This document shows, piece after piece, positions 35,801 through 47,355 of a stretch of 64,000 nt of DNA. Positions within the stretch are counted from its first letter, which is position 1; every line of letters begins with the position of its first letter. Made by a program: the position numbers and the translations under genes. The DNA comes from Nyssa sinensis (lineage: Eukaryota > Streptophyta > Magnoliopsida > Cornales > Nyssaceae), in the NCBI GenBank assembly GCA_008638375.1, contig CM018035.1, positions 35,624,824 to 35,688,823 of the forward strand. The letters run 5' to 3'. The notes under the pieces were generated by a model that was given only the letters and a program-made list of their open reading frames with translations, was not told the origin of the DNA and ran no database searches.

Positions 35801-36205
35801 CTTACTGAGCTTTGTAGCTCATTCCACCCCATTTACCCCCATTTCAGGTGATGACGCTGCGAGACCCCAGTAGGAGTCTAAAAGCGTAGGGGGACATTTT
35901 GAAGTATCGTATCAGTCTATGTTAGTTCTCCCATGTATTCACCACCCCCGGGTGCTAGTTACGTTTAGTTCTCATTTTGAATTATGTAGAACTATGTCAT
36001 GTATTAAATAGATTTTCGCTGTTTAATTTATTTTAAAGACTTCCGCTGGATTACTGTAATAGATAAAGACTTCCGCTGTTTAATGTTTAAAATTTTTAGT
36101 ACATTGCATATTAGTACTATGATACAGGAATGGAAAAAGTAGGGACGGCCTTCGGGTCGGCCCCGCGACACGAGATCCGCATAGGGTGGGTTTCGGGTCG
36201 TGACA
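32822..36205 (+). mobile_element. solo LTR A3 (3384 bp), duplication AATGG
   Basis: Starts TGTAATATCTCGACCC and ends GGGTCGTGACA, flanked by AATGG (32817-32821 and 36206-36210). It is a diverged sister of A1/A2: same order of donor (CCCAG|GTAAG, 33655/33656), micro-exon 34890-34945, hairpin TGAGCTTTGTAGCTCA (35806-35821) and acceptor (AG 35846-35847). It has its own tandem duplications at 35030-35220 and 35650-35705. No internal region, so LTR-LTR recombination removed it. Deepest layer of the right block. Confidence 0.93.
33342..33368 (+). repeat. (TA)n microsatellite in A3
   Basis: Uninterrupted TA run in the presumed promoter third of LTR A3; shorter interrupted runs occupy the place in A1 and A2. 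Confidence 0.85.
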
Positions 36206-36210
36206 AATGG

Positions 36211-37270
36211 CCCATATCTGATGCTGCCCAACACATAAACTGACCGAAGCACCCATTTCTCTTTATCAATGGATGAACACGGCACAAAGAAATTGATGGC
36301 ATGTCTTGCTGCATGCTTATGGAGTTCCTACCTCATCTGCAGTCCTCCCACCAGTTTTCCATTTACCAACCAACATTTGCAACGCCTCTAAAATTCCAGA
36401 ATTTAGCTCCCTGGAATCCCGTAGCACAAGGACCCTTCGACAGTTCCTCTAACTTCCAACAATGCCCAATTTCAAATTCAAAATCTTGGTAAAGACAACT
36501 ATATAACAGAACTTTCAACTCGAAATCAAACAATAAAAAGAAACCCAATAGATTGGACAATTGGCCAAAACATCCATACACCAAAACCCCACATCCAAAA
36601 TTACTGTTTTGACCCAAAAACTTCAAACACAAAATACAGTCCATCAAATTGAAAACATGTGCGCCGTACCCCTACAGCACCCAAAATCTGGATGGAGTTT
36701 TGCCCCCACACCATTCGCTAGCTCATAGACCAACAGGAAAACAAGCAAGCCACGCAACTCATGAATCTAACCCATTTGAATCGGCCAGCAATTTGGAATC
36801 CAACAGCCAAAACTGACCGAAGCCATCCATTCCACAACAACCTGCACCAATTTCCCTCAATTCAATCAACAACCCAACTACAGGACAATTCAACAAAAAC
36901 AACAAGAAAGCGACACCGTAGTCACCACTAGAATCAGAACTTCAATCGCTGATTCTCTCTTCTTCACTCTCTATTCCACTGCTTCAATCAGTCTACTCCA
37001 AGTGCCGAATTGAAACAGTCGGCAGAATAGGAGAACCCCACAAAACCACAACATCCCCACTTGAACAAGATACCCAACCTGCTATCTCTCAATCCGACGA
37101 ACCAACTAACCAGTTCAACATCCATGACAGCCATCGACAAAACCGCAACAACACACACACAATCCCGAACCACTGCCAAACGCTTGTTGCCCAAACCCGG
37201 AACCTCCTCCACACCATTATACACCCAGACATATACACATATTGCCGCACACCAACACGCACACATATAC
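36211..37270 (-). other. unique sequence in element B next to A3
   Basis: On the - strand a short frame beside the A3 target site reads PCSSIDKEKWVLRSVYVLGSIRYGP and would continue across the A3 insertion, ending before a donor-like CAG|GTAGAT near 32775. It looks like an exon from a host gene, but I do not recognise the protein. The rest (36330-37270) shows no product. Confidence 0.35.
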
Positions 37271-38132
37271 ACACACATATATATATATATATACATACAT
37301 ATACATGCAACCCTTGTACCACAACTCCCATAACCGTAGCCATACACCACAACTGTAACAGCCAACCTGCTACCTCTCCTGCTTTGCGTCAAACCCAAAC
37401 AGCCACACACAAAATACCGCAACACAAATCACAGAATCCAAACCCCAGGTTTACATTGAATCAACCCATGACCACCGAATCATTACCACTTGAAGCAAAA
37501 AAAGATTGAATTCAACTCACGATCTCGTGACACGGCCAAAGTCGACAACTCCTCGACAGATCCGTCCCAACCCATCTGCTGCTTCGCGTCCCTCCAATCC
37601 GTAACACACAGTCCAATCGCAATCCAAAACCCATCGCCAATCCGTCGCCCCCTTGCCTCGATCTCCCTCGCGACCACCGTCGCTTCTTCGTCTTCCCTTC
37701 CTTCTTCTTTCTCTCTTTTCTTCTCCCTTTACTTCTCCCTTGTTCTGCCGTTCTCCCTCACCCGAGACCTGCACCGTCCCTTTTTCTTCTTTCTTTCCTT
37801 TGCTTCTTCTTTTATTCATTTTCCACCACACACCCATATATATATATATTATACCATACTTTACATTTTATTCATATATACTATTATACATATTTTTATT
37901 TATTTTATTTTATTTTCATATATCAATTACGAATGTCAATAAAGTTGGCATAAAGCTGGCTCAATATCAGTATTATTTGTTTTACCGTCTCTGGGTGTCC
38001 GTTCGCGTCTTACGTCATATTTTATTTATTTTTTTTTTCTTTCAAAATTTAAATTAATTAGGAATTAAGGACATTCACATAGCATTCTAAAAAAAAAAAA
38101 TTTATTCCAAATTTTCGAATCTTTACACTGAC

Positions 38133-41100
38133 CGTTCAGTTAGAGCACCACGGGGTGTGGTAGAGGATGTTTTAATTCAAGTTGATAAATTTTATTATCC
38201 TGTTGATTTCATAATCCTTGACACTAACTCTGCTGTTGACTCTACCTCTAAGATTCCTTTGATTTTAGGTAGGCCTTTCCTTGCCATAGCTAATGCTCTT
38301 ATCAATTGCAGGAATGGACTTATGAAGTTGTCTTTTGGGAACATGACCTTTGAGGTGAATATATTTCATGTTGCAAAACAGCTAGGAGAGGATGACGAGT
38401 GCCACCAGACGTACATGATTGATTCACTCGTTGATTCACTCGTTGATAGGGGAGTTCCTCCAACTCATGATTCTGATCCCCTTGAGCATTTTTTGGTTAA
38501 TTCTGAGTTCGATTATATTACTAATCCATTTGATGTGGTCGATATTTGTACTATTTTTGACAGGACTCAAGATTATGGAACACGGGCATGGCAACCAAAG
38601 TTTTAGGAGTTACCTACAAAAAGGGAAGAGAAAATTTCTTTCAAGTGTGGTGCCCCCAAAAGTTGAATTGAAGCCTTTGCCTCAGGGTTTAAAGCATGTT
38701 TTCCTTGGTCCAGGTGATACTTTTCCTATTATTATATCATCTGAATTATCTGAGTCCCAAGATGAAAAATTAATTCAGACCCTGAATAGGCATAGGTCGG
38801 CCATAGGATGGAGTATAGCTGACATAAAAGGTGTTAGTCCCCTAGTTTGTTCGCATGAAATTAATTTGGATGAAGGAACTAACCCTCGTAGAGACCCCCA
38901 GTGTAGGCTTAATCTCACTATGAAGGAAGTGGCAAAAAATGAGGTTTTGAAACTATTAGACGCAAGCATTATATATCCTATTGCTGATAGTAAATAGGTT
39001 AGTCCTACGCAGGTTGTCCCGAAAAAGTCAGGTGTCACTGTGAAAAAAAATGACCTAGGAGAGTTAGTCCCTACAAGACTTGTGACTGGATGGCGGATGT
39101 TTATTGATTATAGAAAGTTGAATGCTGCCACCCGAAAAGACCATTTTCCTCTCCCTTTTACTGATTAAATTCTTGAGCGTGTGGCTGGTCATCCTTATTA
39201 TTGTTTCTTAGATGGTTATTCTGGTTATTATCAAATTGAAATTGCATTAGAAGACCAGAAAAAAACCACTTTTACTTGTCCTTTTGGTACTTATGCTTTT
39301 CGTAGAATGCCATTTGGATTGTGTAATGCACCTGCTACTTTTCAACGTTGCATGATGAGTATTTTTAGTGATATGGTTGAAAATTGCATGGAAGTGTTTA
39401 TGGATGATGTGACTGTGTTTGGATCTTCTTTTGATGTATGCTTAGTGAATTTAGAGAGAGTGTTGACCCGTTGTGAGGAGAAGGACTTGGTTTTGAATTG
39501 GGAAAAATGTCATTTTATGGTCCCTTCAGGTATTGTCTTAGGGCATATTATTTCTTCTAGAGGGATAGAGGTTGATCAATCTAAGATTGAATTAATCTCT
39601 AAATTGCCCACACCTAAGACAGTCAAGGATGTGAGATCTTTTCTTGGTCATGCAGGCTTTTATAGAAGGTATATACAAAATTTTTTCAGCATATCTAGAC
39701 CACTATGTGACCTCCTAGCCAAAGATGCCCCATTTGAGTAGACACAAGCATGTCAAGAGGCCTTTAAAATGCTAATTGGCAAGCTTACTTCAGCACCCAT
39801 AATGCAGCCACCTGATTGGACTTTGCCTTTTGAGATTATGTGTGATGCCAGTGATTATGCTGTAGGTGCTGTTCTTGGACAGCGAAGAGAGAAGAAACCC
39901 TTTGTCATTTACTATGCTAGTAGAACTCTAAATAGTGCTCAAATGAATTACTCTACTACTGAAAAAGAGTTGCTAGCTGTAGTGTTTGCTTTGGACAAAT
40001 TTCATGCTTATTTAATTGGTTTTCCTATTCTTGTTTTCACAGGATCATGCAGCCCTTAAGTACCTTCTCACAAAGAAGGATGCTAAGGCGCGACTAATAC
40101 GGTGGATTTTACTTTTGCAGGAATTTGACATCACTATCAAAGATAAGAAAGGAGTGGAAAACGTCGTGGTCGACCATCTCTCGAGGCTCACATTTGAGGA
40201 CACTTCTGACCACCTGCCAATCAGAGATGATTTTCCTGATGAGCATTTACTTTCTATTACTTCTTTACCATGGTTTGCTCATATTGTGAATTATTTGGTT
40301 GTAGGTGAGATACTAGTGGATTGGAGCGCTCAAGATAAAAGGAAGTTCCTGACTGAGGTACGTAATTTCTATTGGGATGACCCTTTTCTTTTCAAGTACT
40401 GCCCTGACCAAATTTTAAGGCGATGCATCCTTGATGAAGAGATTACTAGTGTTTTAGAATTCTGTCACACGCAAGCTTGTGGGGGCCACTTTTCAATGAA
40501 GAAAACCGTTGCAAAAATTTTACAGTGTGGATTTTATTAGCCTACTTTGTTTAAGGATGCTAACATTTATTGTCGCTCATGTGAACAGTGTCAAAAGTTA
40601 AGAGCTATGACCCGTCGTAATATGATGCCCTTAAACCCAATTTTAGTGATTGAAATTTTTGATTGTTGGGGCATTGATTTCATGGGACCATTTCCTCCCT
40701 CTTTTGGATATCTATATATTATTGTGGTAGTAGATTATGTCTCAAAATGGGTAGAGGCAGCAGCTTGCAGGAATAATGATAATAAGACGGTATTTAAATT
40801 TTTAAAAGAGAATGTGTTGTCTCGATTTGGTACACCACGTGCTATCATTAGTGACCGAGGAACACACTTTTGTAACCGTTCTTTTGAGGCCTTGATGAAA
40901 AAATATGGGGTGGTACATAAAGTCTCTACTGCTTATCATCCCCATACCAGTGGACAAGTAGAACTTACAAATAGGGAAATTAAGCAAATTTTAGAAAAAA
41001 CGGTCAATCCGGATCGTAAAGATTGGTCTTTGAGATTAGTTGATGCACTTTGGGCCTACTGTACAGCCTTCAAAACTCCCTTAGGCATGTCACCTTATAG

Positions 41101-41563
41101 GCTTGTTTTTGGAAAGCCTTGTCACTTACCTGTGGAGCTCGAGCATCGAGCTTATTGGGCCGTAAAACATTTCAATTTTGATATAGGAGAAGCAGGTAAG
41201 TTGAGAAAATTGCAATTGACTGAGTTAGAAGAATTGAGAAATGATGCTTATGAGAATTCTAGAATCTATAAGGCTAAAATAAAAGCATTTCATGATAAAA
41301 ATATTTTAAGAAAAACTTTTGAGCTTGATGATCGAGTATTTTTATATGATTCTAGACTCCATAAGCACCCAGAAAAACTCAGGTCTAGATGGACAGGCCC
41401 CTTTATAGTGAAAAATGTTTTTGGACATGGGGTAGTAGAAATAGAGGATCCTAAAGATGGTCGGGTTTTTAAAGTAAATGGCCAGCGCCTTAAAGTTTTG
41501 ATTGATAGGCAAGTTCCGGAAGTGGAAGACATTCCACTTATGGACCCGGTTTATCAACCTTGA
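38133..41563 (+). pseudogene. Athila pol: protease end, reverse transcriptase, RNase H, integrase (broken)
   Basis: In order: end of protease (IPLILGRPFLA); reverse transcriptase with FPLPF, YYQIEIA, FGLCNAPATFQ and active site VFMDDV; RNase H starting MCDASDYAVGAVL; integrase zinc-finger region (CRSCEQC), core with [15 protein letters not shown] and VELTNREIK supplying the D,D,E triad, and a C-terminal frame ending at 41563. Breaks: TAG 38604-38606, one extra base near 38640, TAG 38995-38997, TAA near 39166, TAG 39739-39741, one extra base near 40042 inside RNase H, TAG near 40538. The 338-codon integrase frame (40547-41563) is intact. A 15-base in-frame repeat (SLVD twice) is at 38424-38453. 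Confidence 0.93.
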
Positions 41564-41728
41564 TAGCGCCATACAGGTATGTTTTTATTTTATTTTGTTT
41601 ATTTTGTTTTATTTTATTTTCGTTCTTTTTCTTTTTGTTTGCTACTGTTTTCTTTGTTTTTATTTGCAGGTTAGTTTTATTTTTTCAGTTCAGATTGCTA
41701 TCTTGGTGCTTAGCGAGCTGCCCACAAC
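41564..41728 (+). other. Athila 3' non-coding region, first part
   Basis: T-rich sequence after the integrase stop, interrupted by J at 41729 and continued at 45849. No envelope-like frame is present. Confidence 0.7.
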
Positions 41729-42317
41729 TGTCACATCCCACACCCCACCCTACGTGGATGCTGAAGATGTGATGCCAGTTAGTCGCCTTGCCAGTCTCCA
41801 ACCGACAATGCGACCAACCAAAGGCCATCTTCTGAACCTTACAATGAATTACATTCCAAATGTAGGGTCAGAACAACGGAAATTAAAACCTTTTTATCTT
41901 GGGAATGCAACTCAACTATATACCTCATAAGCATGTGCCACAGAGCAAATCTATAATCAGACAGCTAATAACTCTAACCACAGAGCACATCTATAACAGA
42001 TATATAACACAGAGCATATCAAATTCCTCCAGAGTACCATTAGCATGAGCCATGTCCCTACTCATCTATTATATATGAATAAAGTCAACTATATCATCAC
42101 ACTCACCTGAATAGCCAGAATCAATCTATTAGAACTCAAGTCTCCACATATTATTGCCATCAGATCCTCACTTGAGAATGCCTCTCAGTCCACTGGTGAC
42201 ATGTCCTTGCGCTTTCCAATCCAATGGAGATATATCCTGAAAAATGTTAAATAAATGGAATGAGCTTAAACAAGCTCAATGAGTAACATAGGTTCCTGCC
42301 ATGGGTTTCAAAACCAG

Positions 42318-42319
<2 letters not shown>

Positions 42320-42348
<29 letters not shown>
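42320..42348 (+). repeat. (AT)n microsatellite in J
   Basis: Perfect AT run inside the 3' third of J. Confidence 0.85.
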
Positions 42349-42351
<3 letters not shown>

Positions 42352-43382
42352 TGCTCAAATGTAACTCAGATAGAACAATGCAGCTCAAGTAGAACAGATA
42401 CAGCTCAAATAGAACGGATACAGCTCAAAATGCCTGAACCTTCCCCAAGCGATGTGGGATGGCATTACTTCCCATCCACCCCCTCCCCCACACATGGAGG
42501 GCCCGCATCCTGACGGCACATGGAGGGCCTCATATCGCACACCTCCGGCTGGGGTCGGTATCAGAGCGGAACAGATCAGATAAGATTGAGCGGATGCTGA
42601 GTTCTAGGCGTCCCACAGAGCCAGCTATCCATCTACTGATATACTCAATCCCGTAGTGGGCCCAAGACTCAACATAACAAGATAAACACGATTCAGACTC
42701 CAATAGGTAGAGAAGTTAGAACAACAGACTCCAACAAAATCAGAACAAGAGATATCAAGAAGTAGGATAGGATCATGCCATATGTAATGTAGTGTAAAGA
42801 GTATGCATTAAAACATATGCATTAAAACAGTACAATGTATAAAACAGTTCAGCATATAAAGCAGTACAGTATACAAGTTTAGGTAGTACAGAAAATATAC
42901 ACCAAGTCAGGAGTCCGAGTTACTCACAAACTTATACTTATCTCCATTCACATATATCCTCCAGATGCGTCAGGCACCTCCATGCATATCCTCAATAATC
43001 ATCATCCTGATAATCATCATTAATCACTGATAGATCAGAATTTATTTATTCATGACTTATTTATCATCTTAGGAGTCTATCGGATCACTTAAGATTGTCT
43101 AATGGCCTATTACCCTCTTATTGGGTTTAAACTGAGATTATTATACTCCTTAATTAAGCTTAATAGTTATTAGGGTTATAATATAAGTCATCGAGACTCT
43201 ATCGTTATCTATCTAGGCACAAAACTAAATTTATCATTATTGACTAGTAACCCCAAAACCATAAAAGATATCACATTTGTTAAGGATCATGGCAAACTGC
43301 AATTTAACATTTAATTAACAAATATTAGAACAGGTGCAGAGATGGAAAAGAAGTAATTACCTGATGTTGGTACTATCGGATT

Positions 43383-43701
43383 CGAATTACTACATACATT
43401 CCTCATCGTACCAACCATTTTTAAATCCAGTTTCATCAGCTTCTTCAGCCTTTTTCCCCCAAGCAGATGATGATTCTGACAGATTCTGCCCCTTTATCAT
43501 CTCATCCATCAGATATTGAAGAACTTTCCCTTCCTTGATCTTTATAGTCACCTGAGTTACCAACGCACAACCCGCTGCCAAATCATCCTTACAACCATTG
43601 AGAATCAGTGCTAATTCTTGCACTTCTTGTCCATGGTCAATTGCAAAAACCTGTGTTACCGTACCCCTTGCGTCACTAACATCACCTTTCTCATCTCCCA
43701 T
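43383..43701 (-). pseudogene. captured host fragments in J, part shared with B
   Basis: A 103-codon - strand frame of which the end (SSAWGKKAEEADETGFKNGW) shares AEEADE-GFK with the NRPE1-like fragment in B, and the following 31 bases (43383-43415) match the B bases coding the TVRNVCNNS stretch. In B these two pieces stand in the opposite order. The WG and GW pairs recall the AGO-binding C-terminal domain of NRPE1, a weak hint. The upstream part (VFAIDHGQEVQELALILNGC) I do not recognise. A donor-like CAG|GTAATT follows near 43362. Confidence 0.45.
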
Positions 43702-44109
43702 GATGAATTGCTACTTGGAAAAGAATCAAGAACTGCCTTATATGCAGGATTCGACATGGCAGTTGCAGCCAACACACCAACAGGTTTGCCACTCAATTTA
43801 ATCCATCAACAAAAGCCTTAACTCCACTCAATTAAATCCATTGGCTTCCCCCTGATAAATCAGCCCAGACCTCCTACTTCTTCATCATAAGTTCTGATCC
43901 TACAGGACTAGCTCCACAAAACTTGTCACAAGCAGGCCACCACAATTTATAAACAATGACCAACGCAATAGTACCTGTAACATAACAGTTTAATGCCAAA
44001 CAGTCTTTAAGTTCAACGACAAAAACCCTTACCCAAAAATCAGAGCAGCCAACCCAACATAATATATTTACATTTCGCCCAAAATCTGTTTTCATTAATC
44101 TAATAACTG

Positions 44110-44980
44110 TCAAGGGGTTACACAAGACAAGTTCACCAGTCTGGTCTCCCACGGACTCTCCTTCACCAACACGCTGCTTCGTGCTTCTGCTGTTGTGCCT
44201 TCAGTTACGACGCTTCCATGGCCTGAATTGAAGCTCGCTGCCCTTCCTTCAATTTTCTCAGCAACCAAAACGGAAGAGATAGTGACTAGAACCCGTCTTC
44301 TCTCCCTGCTATTCTGTGCTGTTAGAGCACTTGCAGCCACTGCTCTCCTCGTTTCCCCTACACCGCTACACAACTCACCTACATATATAAATATCCACAT
44401 AACTGCTGCACCAAGTCTTTCAACAGAAACTCCAATTGCTGCTGCAACAATAGCTCTAATTGCTGCATCAATGACCACTGCTTCATCTATCAATATGAAC
44501 CCTCAACCGTGCACAATCTTCTATTTTCTCATTAAACAAAATAGACAGCAACAGCAATACTAAATCTCATTAAAATCCCAATTCATCCAATCCAACCGAC
44601 ACCGCTACTACTTCTCTCCCAAATCTTCTTCCAATTCTTTCTGATTATCAAATACCTAACACACGGAATAGATATCTGACCTATACATGAGCATTCAGTT
44701 TGGTCATCTCCTATTGCTGCAGTGTTGGATGAGACCTGTTGCAAAGGTGTGCTACTTTGGCCCTGAGTACTCTCAAGTTCCACAATTTTCACCAACACAC
44801 TGCATAACTTCTTCCTCGGATCAGTATAAATCGGTGCGATTCCCTGCGGGTTCACCGATCCATGAAGCTCTCTGTTCTCATCTAGAAGCGACAGAAACAG
44901 AGGCAATCCCGTTCTCTCACTCTACACTACTATCCCTCTGCTGTCGTTTGGCTTCCAAAACCGTTTCTGTTACTGCCTGA
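44110..44980 (-). other. unrecognised, possibly captured coding sequence in J
   Basis: Frames 44110-44493 (alanine-rich) and 44583-44906 on the - strand have ordinary protein composition; the second includes LLDENRELHGSVNPQGIAP. I cannot name a family. The + strand frames overlapping them look like shadows. It occupies the same relative place as other captured pieces in D and B. Confidence 0.3.
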
Positions 44981-45848
44981 GCACACACATATGTTGAGCT
45001 ACTGCACCGCTACACAAACACACACACAGAGATAGATATATATATATATATATACATATATTTCCACCGTAGCACCGTCATCGCCCCTATCGTAACTCCA
45101 GTAGTAGCCATACGCAAGTCCGAGCCTCAAAACCTGCAACATCCCCACTTTCTCTCAACAGTAGACACGCCCCTCTCTAGCACTCCAGTTCTTGCGTCTT
45201 TTCTACAGAGAGCACCGACTCTCTTCTTTTACTCTAGAAGCTTCACGTTTCTACTCTTTTCTTCCCTTTGTTTTATTTTTCTTTTCTTTCCCTGTATATT
45301 CTAGCAACTTCGGCTACTCATGTATATATATATATATATGTATGTGTGTGTGGCTAATCATCTTCCATTGGAAACTTCTAGCTCATTATATTATATAATA
45401 TATATACATATAAATATATTCATACATATATATATATATATATATTGAGCCTTAATATATTTTTCTATCCTATCGTATCAAATATTTTATAAATATTTTC
45501 TTCCATAAAATATTATTATAAAATGTCAGTAAATTTTCCACAACACTGAGGCTTAATTATCATAACTATTTATTTTGCCGACCCGTTCGTGTCTCAGATG
45601 ATATTCATATTTTTATTTTTATTTTATTTTATAATTAATTATCCGTATGGGCTTCATTTATTCATCCCAGCACTCTATTGACTAGTTAATTATTTTTCGA
45701 GCATATTCATTTTATATCTGGAGGCATTAAATCTCATCATGGCTTATCATATTTGAGGCTATATTGTTTATCACCGTAACATAACCAAATTTTTATTAAA
45801 TTGGGTGCAGTCTAAAACATGTCGGATTTCTCGGGGTATTACAACAAC

Positions 45849-47355
45849 ACATCAGGTGTATTCTCTCCTTTTTAGAACCCTCCATTCAATTTTGATTGCT
45901 AAACATTGAGGCCAATGTTTCATTTAAGTTGGGGGGTGGTGGTTGTAAATTCAGCATTTAAATTGTTGTGGCATATTTTCATGTGTCAAAATTTTTTTTA
46001 AAATTTGCATCACACGTGTATCTCTTTCACATGAGTACTCATTTTCATTCATAGCTATTTTTGTGAATTCACCGAATCCACCATAATCATTCTACTGAGG
46101 CATTCACAGAACTTTTAATGCACTTATCCAAACTTTGTGGTAAGATGGTGGTTTGACACATGTAGCTAGAGAACTCTTTTGCTTAAGTATTCTTGTGAGT
46201 TTTAGAGAGAATTGAGAGTCTTCAAATTTAGTTTGTGACAAGCATTTATTGATCTGTTGAATTGGGCACTTCTTTTGAGAATATCATTACATGGTTGGTG
46301 GAATGACGGTGGATATACTTGGGATATGATGAAGGTCAACTTAGGATTAACGTTTGAGCCTTTCAAGCTAACCCTTCTTATCATAGACCCTTAGTAGCCA
46401 CTTTGAGCCAACAAACACAGATAGTTTTTTCATGTTCCCACATCATCCATACCTCTCCACATTGGAGTATAGCCTATACATTGATTTTCCTACCCTTTTT
46501 GCTTCCAAGTGTGTACTAGGTGTGAAATTTGCATTACTTGTCTTTTGTGTTTCATTGAAAAAAAAAAAATAGAAAAAGGAGAAGGAAGGAGTACAGTGCA
46601 AAGTGTTCAGTTGGGTGAGCATCAAAGTCAATGAGCATCAAAGTTTATTAGATTCAAAAAAAAAAAAAAAATTGAAAAAGAAAAAAAAAAGTGAAGAAAA
46701 AGAAAAAGAGAAAGAAGAAGAAGAAGGAGACGTTTTGTTATTCAGAGATTTAAAAAGTTGAAGAGTACATCAAGTGGAAAGTTTGATTTGCAATGATTCG
46801 TAATGAAATTCTCATAGTATGTACTTGAAAGTTTTTGAATCCTTTTTACCCTCTTCTTCATATAGCCCTAACCCAAGCCACGTTACAACCCGTTTTGTGT
46901 AGATCGTTCTGATCCTAAGCAAGCCTGTGGAAAGAGTGGTGAAAATCTCATTTGTTAGTGCGCCTATCATAAGATCAATGTTTGCTTGTTGCTTGTTCAT
47001 AGTTGCCTAATTCTTCATTGAGCGTGTACACCCCTTGTCAACTCCATAGAGAGAACCCTTACATGAAACACTTTTATACCCGTGAGATATGGAGTTGAGC
47101 CTTTTGCTTGAGATGTTCTTGATGTTGCATGTGTCATGGCTTGTGGTTAGAAGGATATGGTTTGGAGCACAGACACACTCTCTGTGAATTGCTATAAGTG
47201 GATTGATTGTTACAGGGTTTTTGAATTTCTTAAATTGCCTTGATTTGAGAATTTAAAAAGTGTGATTAGATGCCTTCGGTGTGTGATAATCTTTGGTCTT
47301 TTGCCATATTTCCATGAAAATTGCTAGGGACTAGCAATGAGCAAGTTGGGGGGTG
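45849..47355 (+). other. Athila 3' non-coding region, second part, with polypurine tract
   Basis: Continues from 41728. Contains A/G-rich runs (46558-46740) and ends in AAGTTGGGGGGTG (47343-47355), the polypurine tract before the 3' LTR. No envelope-like frame as in some Athila elements; the whole non-coding tail is about 1.7 kb and is matched almost base for base by the - strand copy (51006-52500). Confidence 0.8.

Larger units (their letters stand above)
30942..38127 (-). mobile_element. LTR element B (solo LTR with captured DNA), duplication CTGAC
   Basis: Ends TGTCACGCCCCG at 30942 and CGAATCTTTACA at 38127; CTGAC at 30937-30941 and 38128-38132, splitting the Athila protease reading frame. 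After removing solo LTR A3 it is about 3.8 kb, the size of a single LTR of this superfamily. On the - strand: promoter side with TA repeats and a pyrimidine-rich leader (37280-37900), then unique sequence, an NRPE1-like fragment, a donor-like CAG|GTATGG (near 32196), a stem CAGCTCAACTGCTG (31589-31602), acceptor-like TTTTTCAG (near 31564), 3' end. The 3' 1.2 kb matches segment B'. Long frames at 36988-37942 are low-complexity shadows. Confidence 0.85.
41729..45843 (-). mobile_element. LTR element J (4115 bp), duplication ACAAC
   Basis: TGTCACATCCCACACC at 41729 to TCGGGGTATTACA at 45843; ACAAC at 41724-41728 and 45844-45848. The uninterrupted target can be seen in the - strand Athila copy near 52500, which confirms the borders. 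On the - strand it begins TGTAATACCCCGAG, has TA-rich promoter-like runs (45030-45050, 45320-45450), captured fragments (43380-44980), a donor-like TTT|GTGAGTAAC (42927/42928), palindrome TGAGCTTAAACAAGCTCA (42262-42279) and acceptor ATTTTTCAG (near 42240). No internal region: probably a solo LTR enlarged by host fragments. Confidence 0.9.

Noticed and set aside
37490..38057. Overlapping 134-150 codon + frames and a 106-codon - frame
   Set aside because: Pyrimidine-rich leader and TA repeats of element B give low-complexity Ser/Phe/Leu or Arg/Glu/Lys frames; no conserved content.
41502..41930. 142-codon + frame across the integrase end
   Set aside because: Crosses the J insertion border, so it joins unrelated sequence by chance; frame differs from integrase.
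45849..47355. Envelope-like gene in Athila
   Set aside because: No long frame, signal peptide or membrane segment on either strand in the 3' region of either Athila copy.
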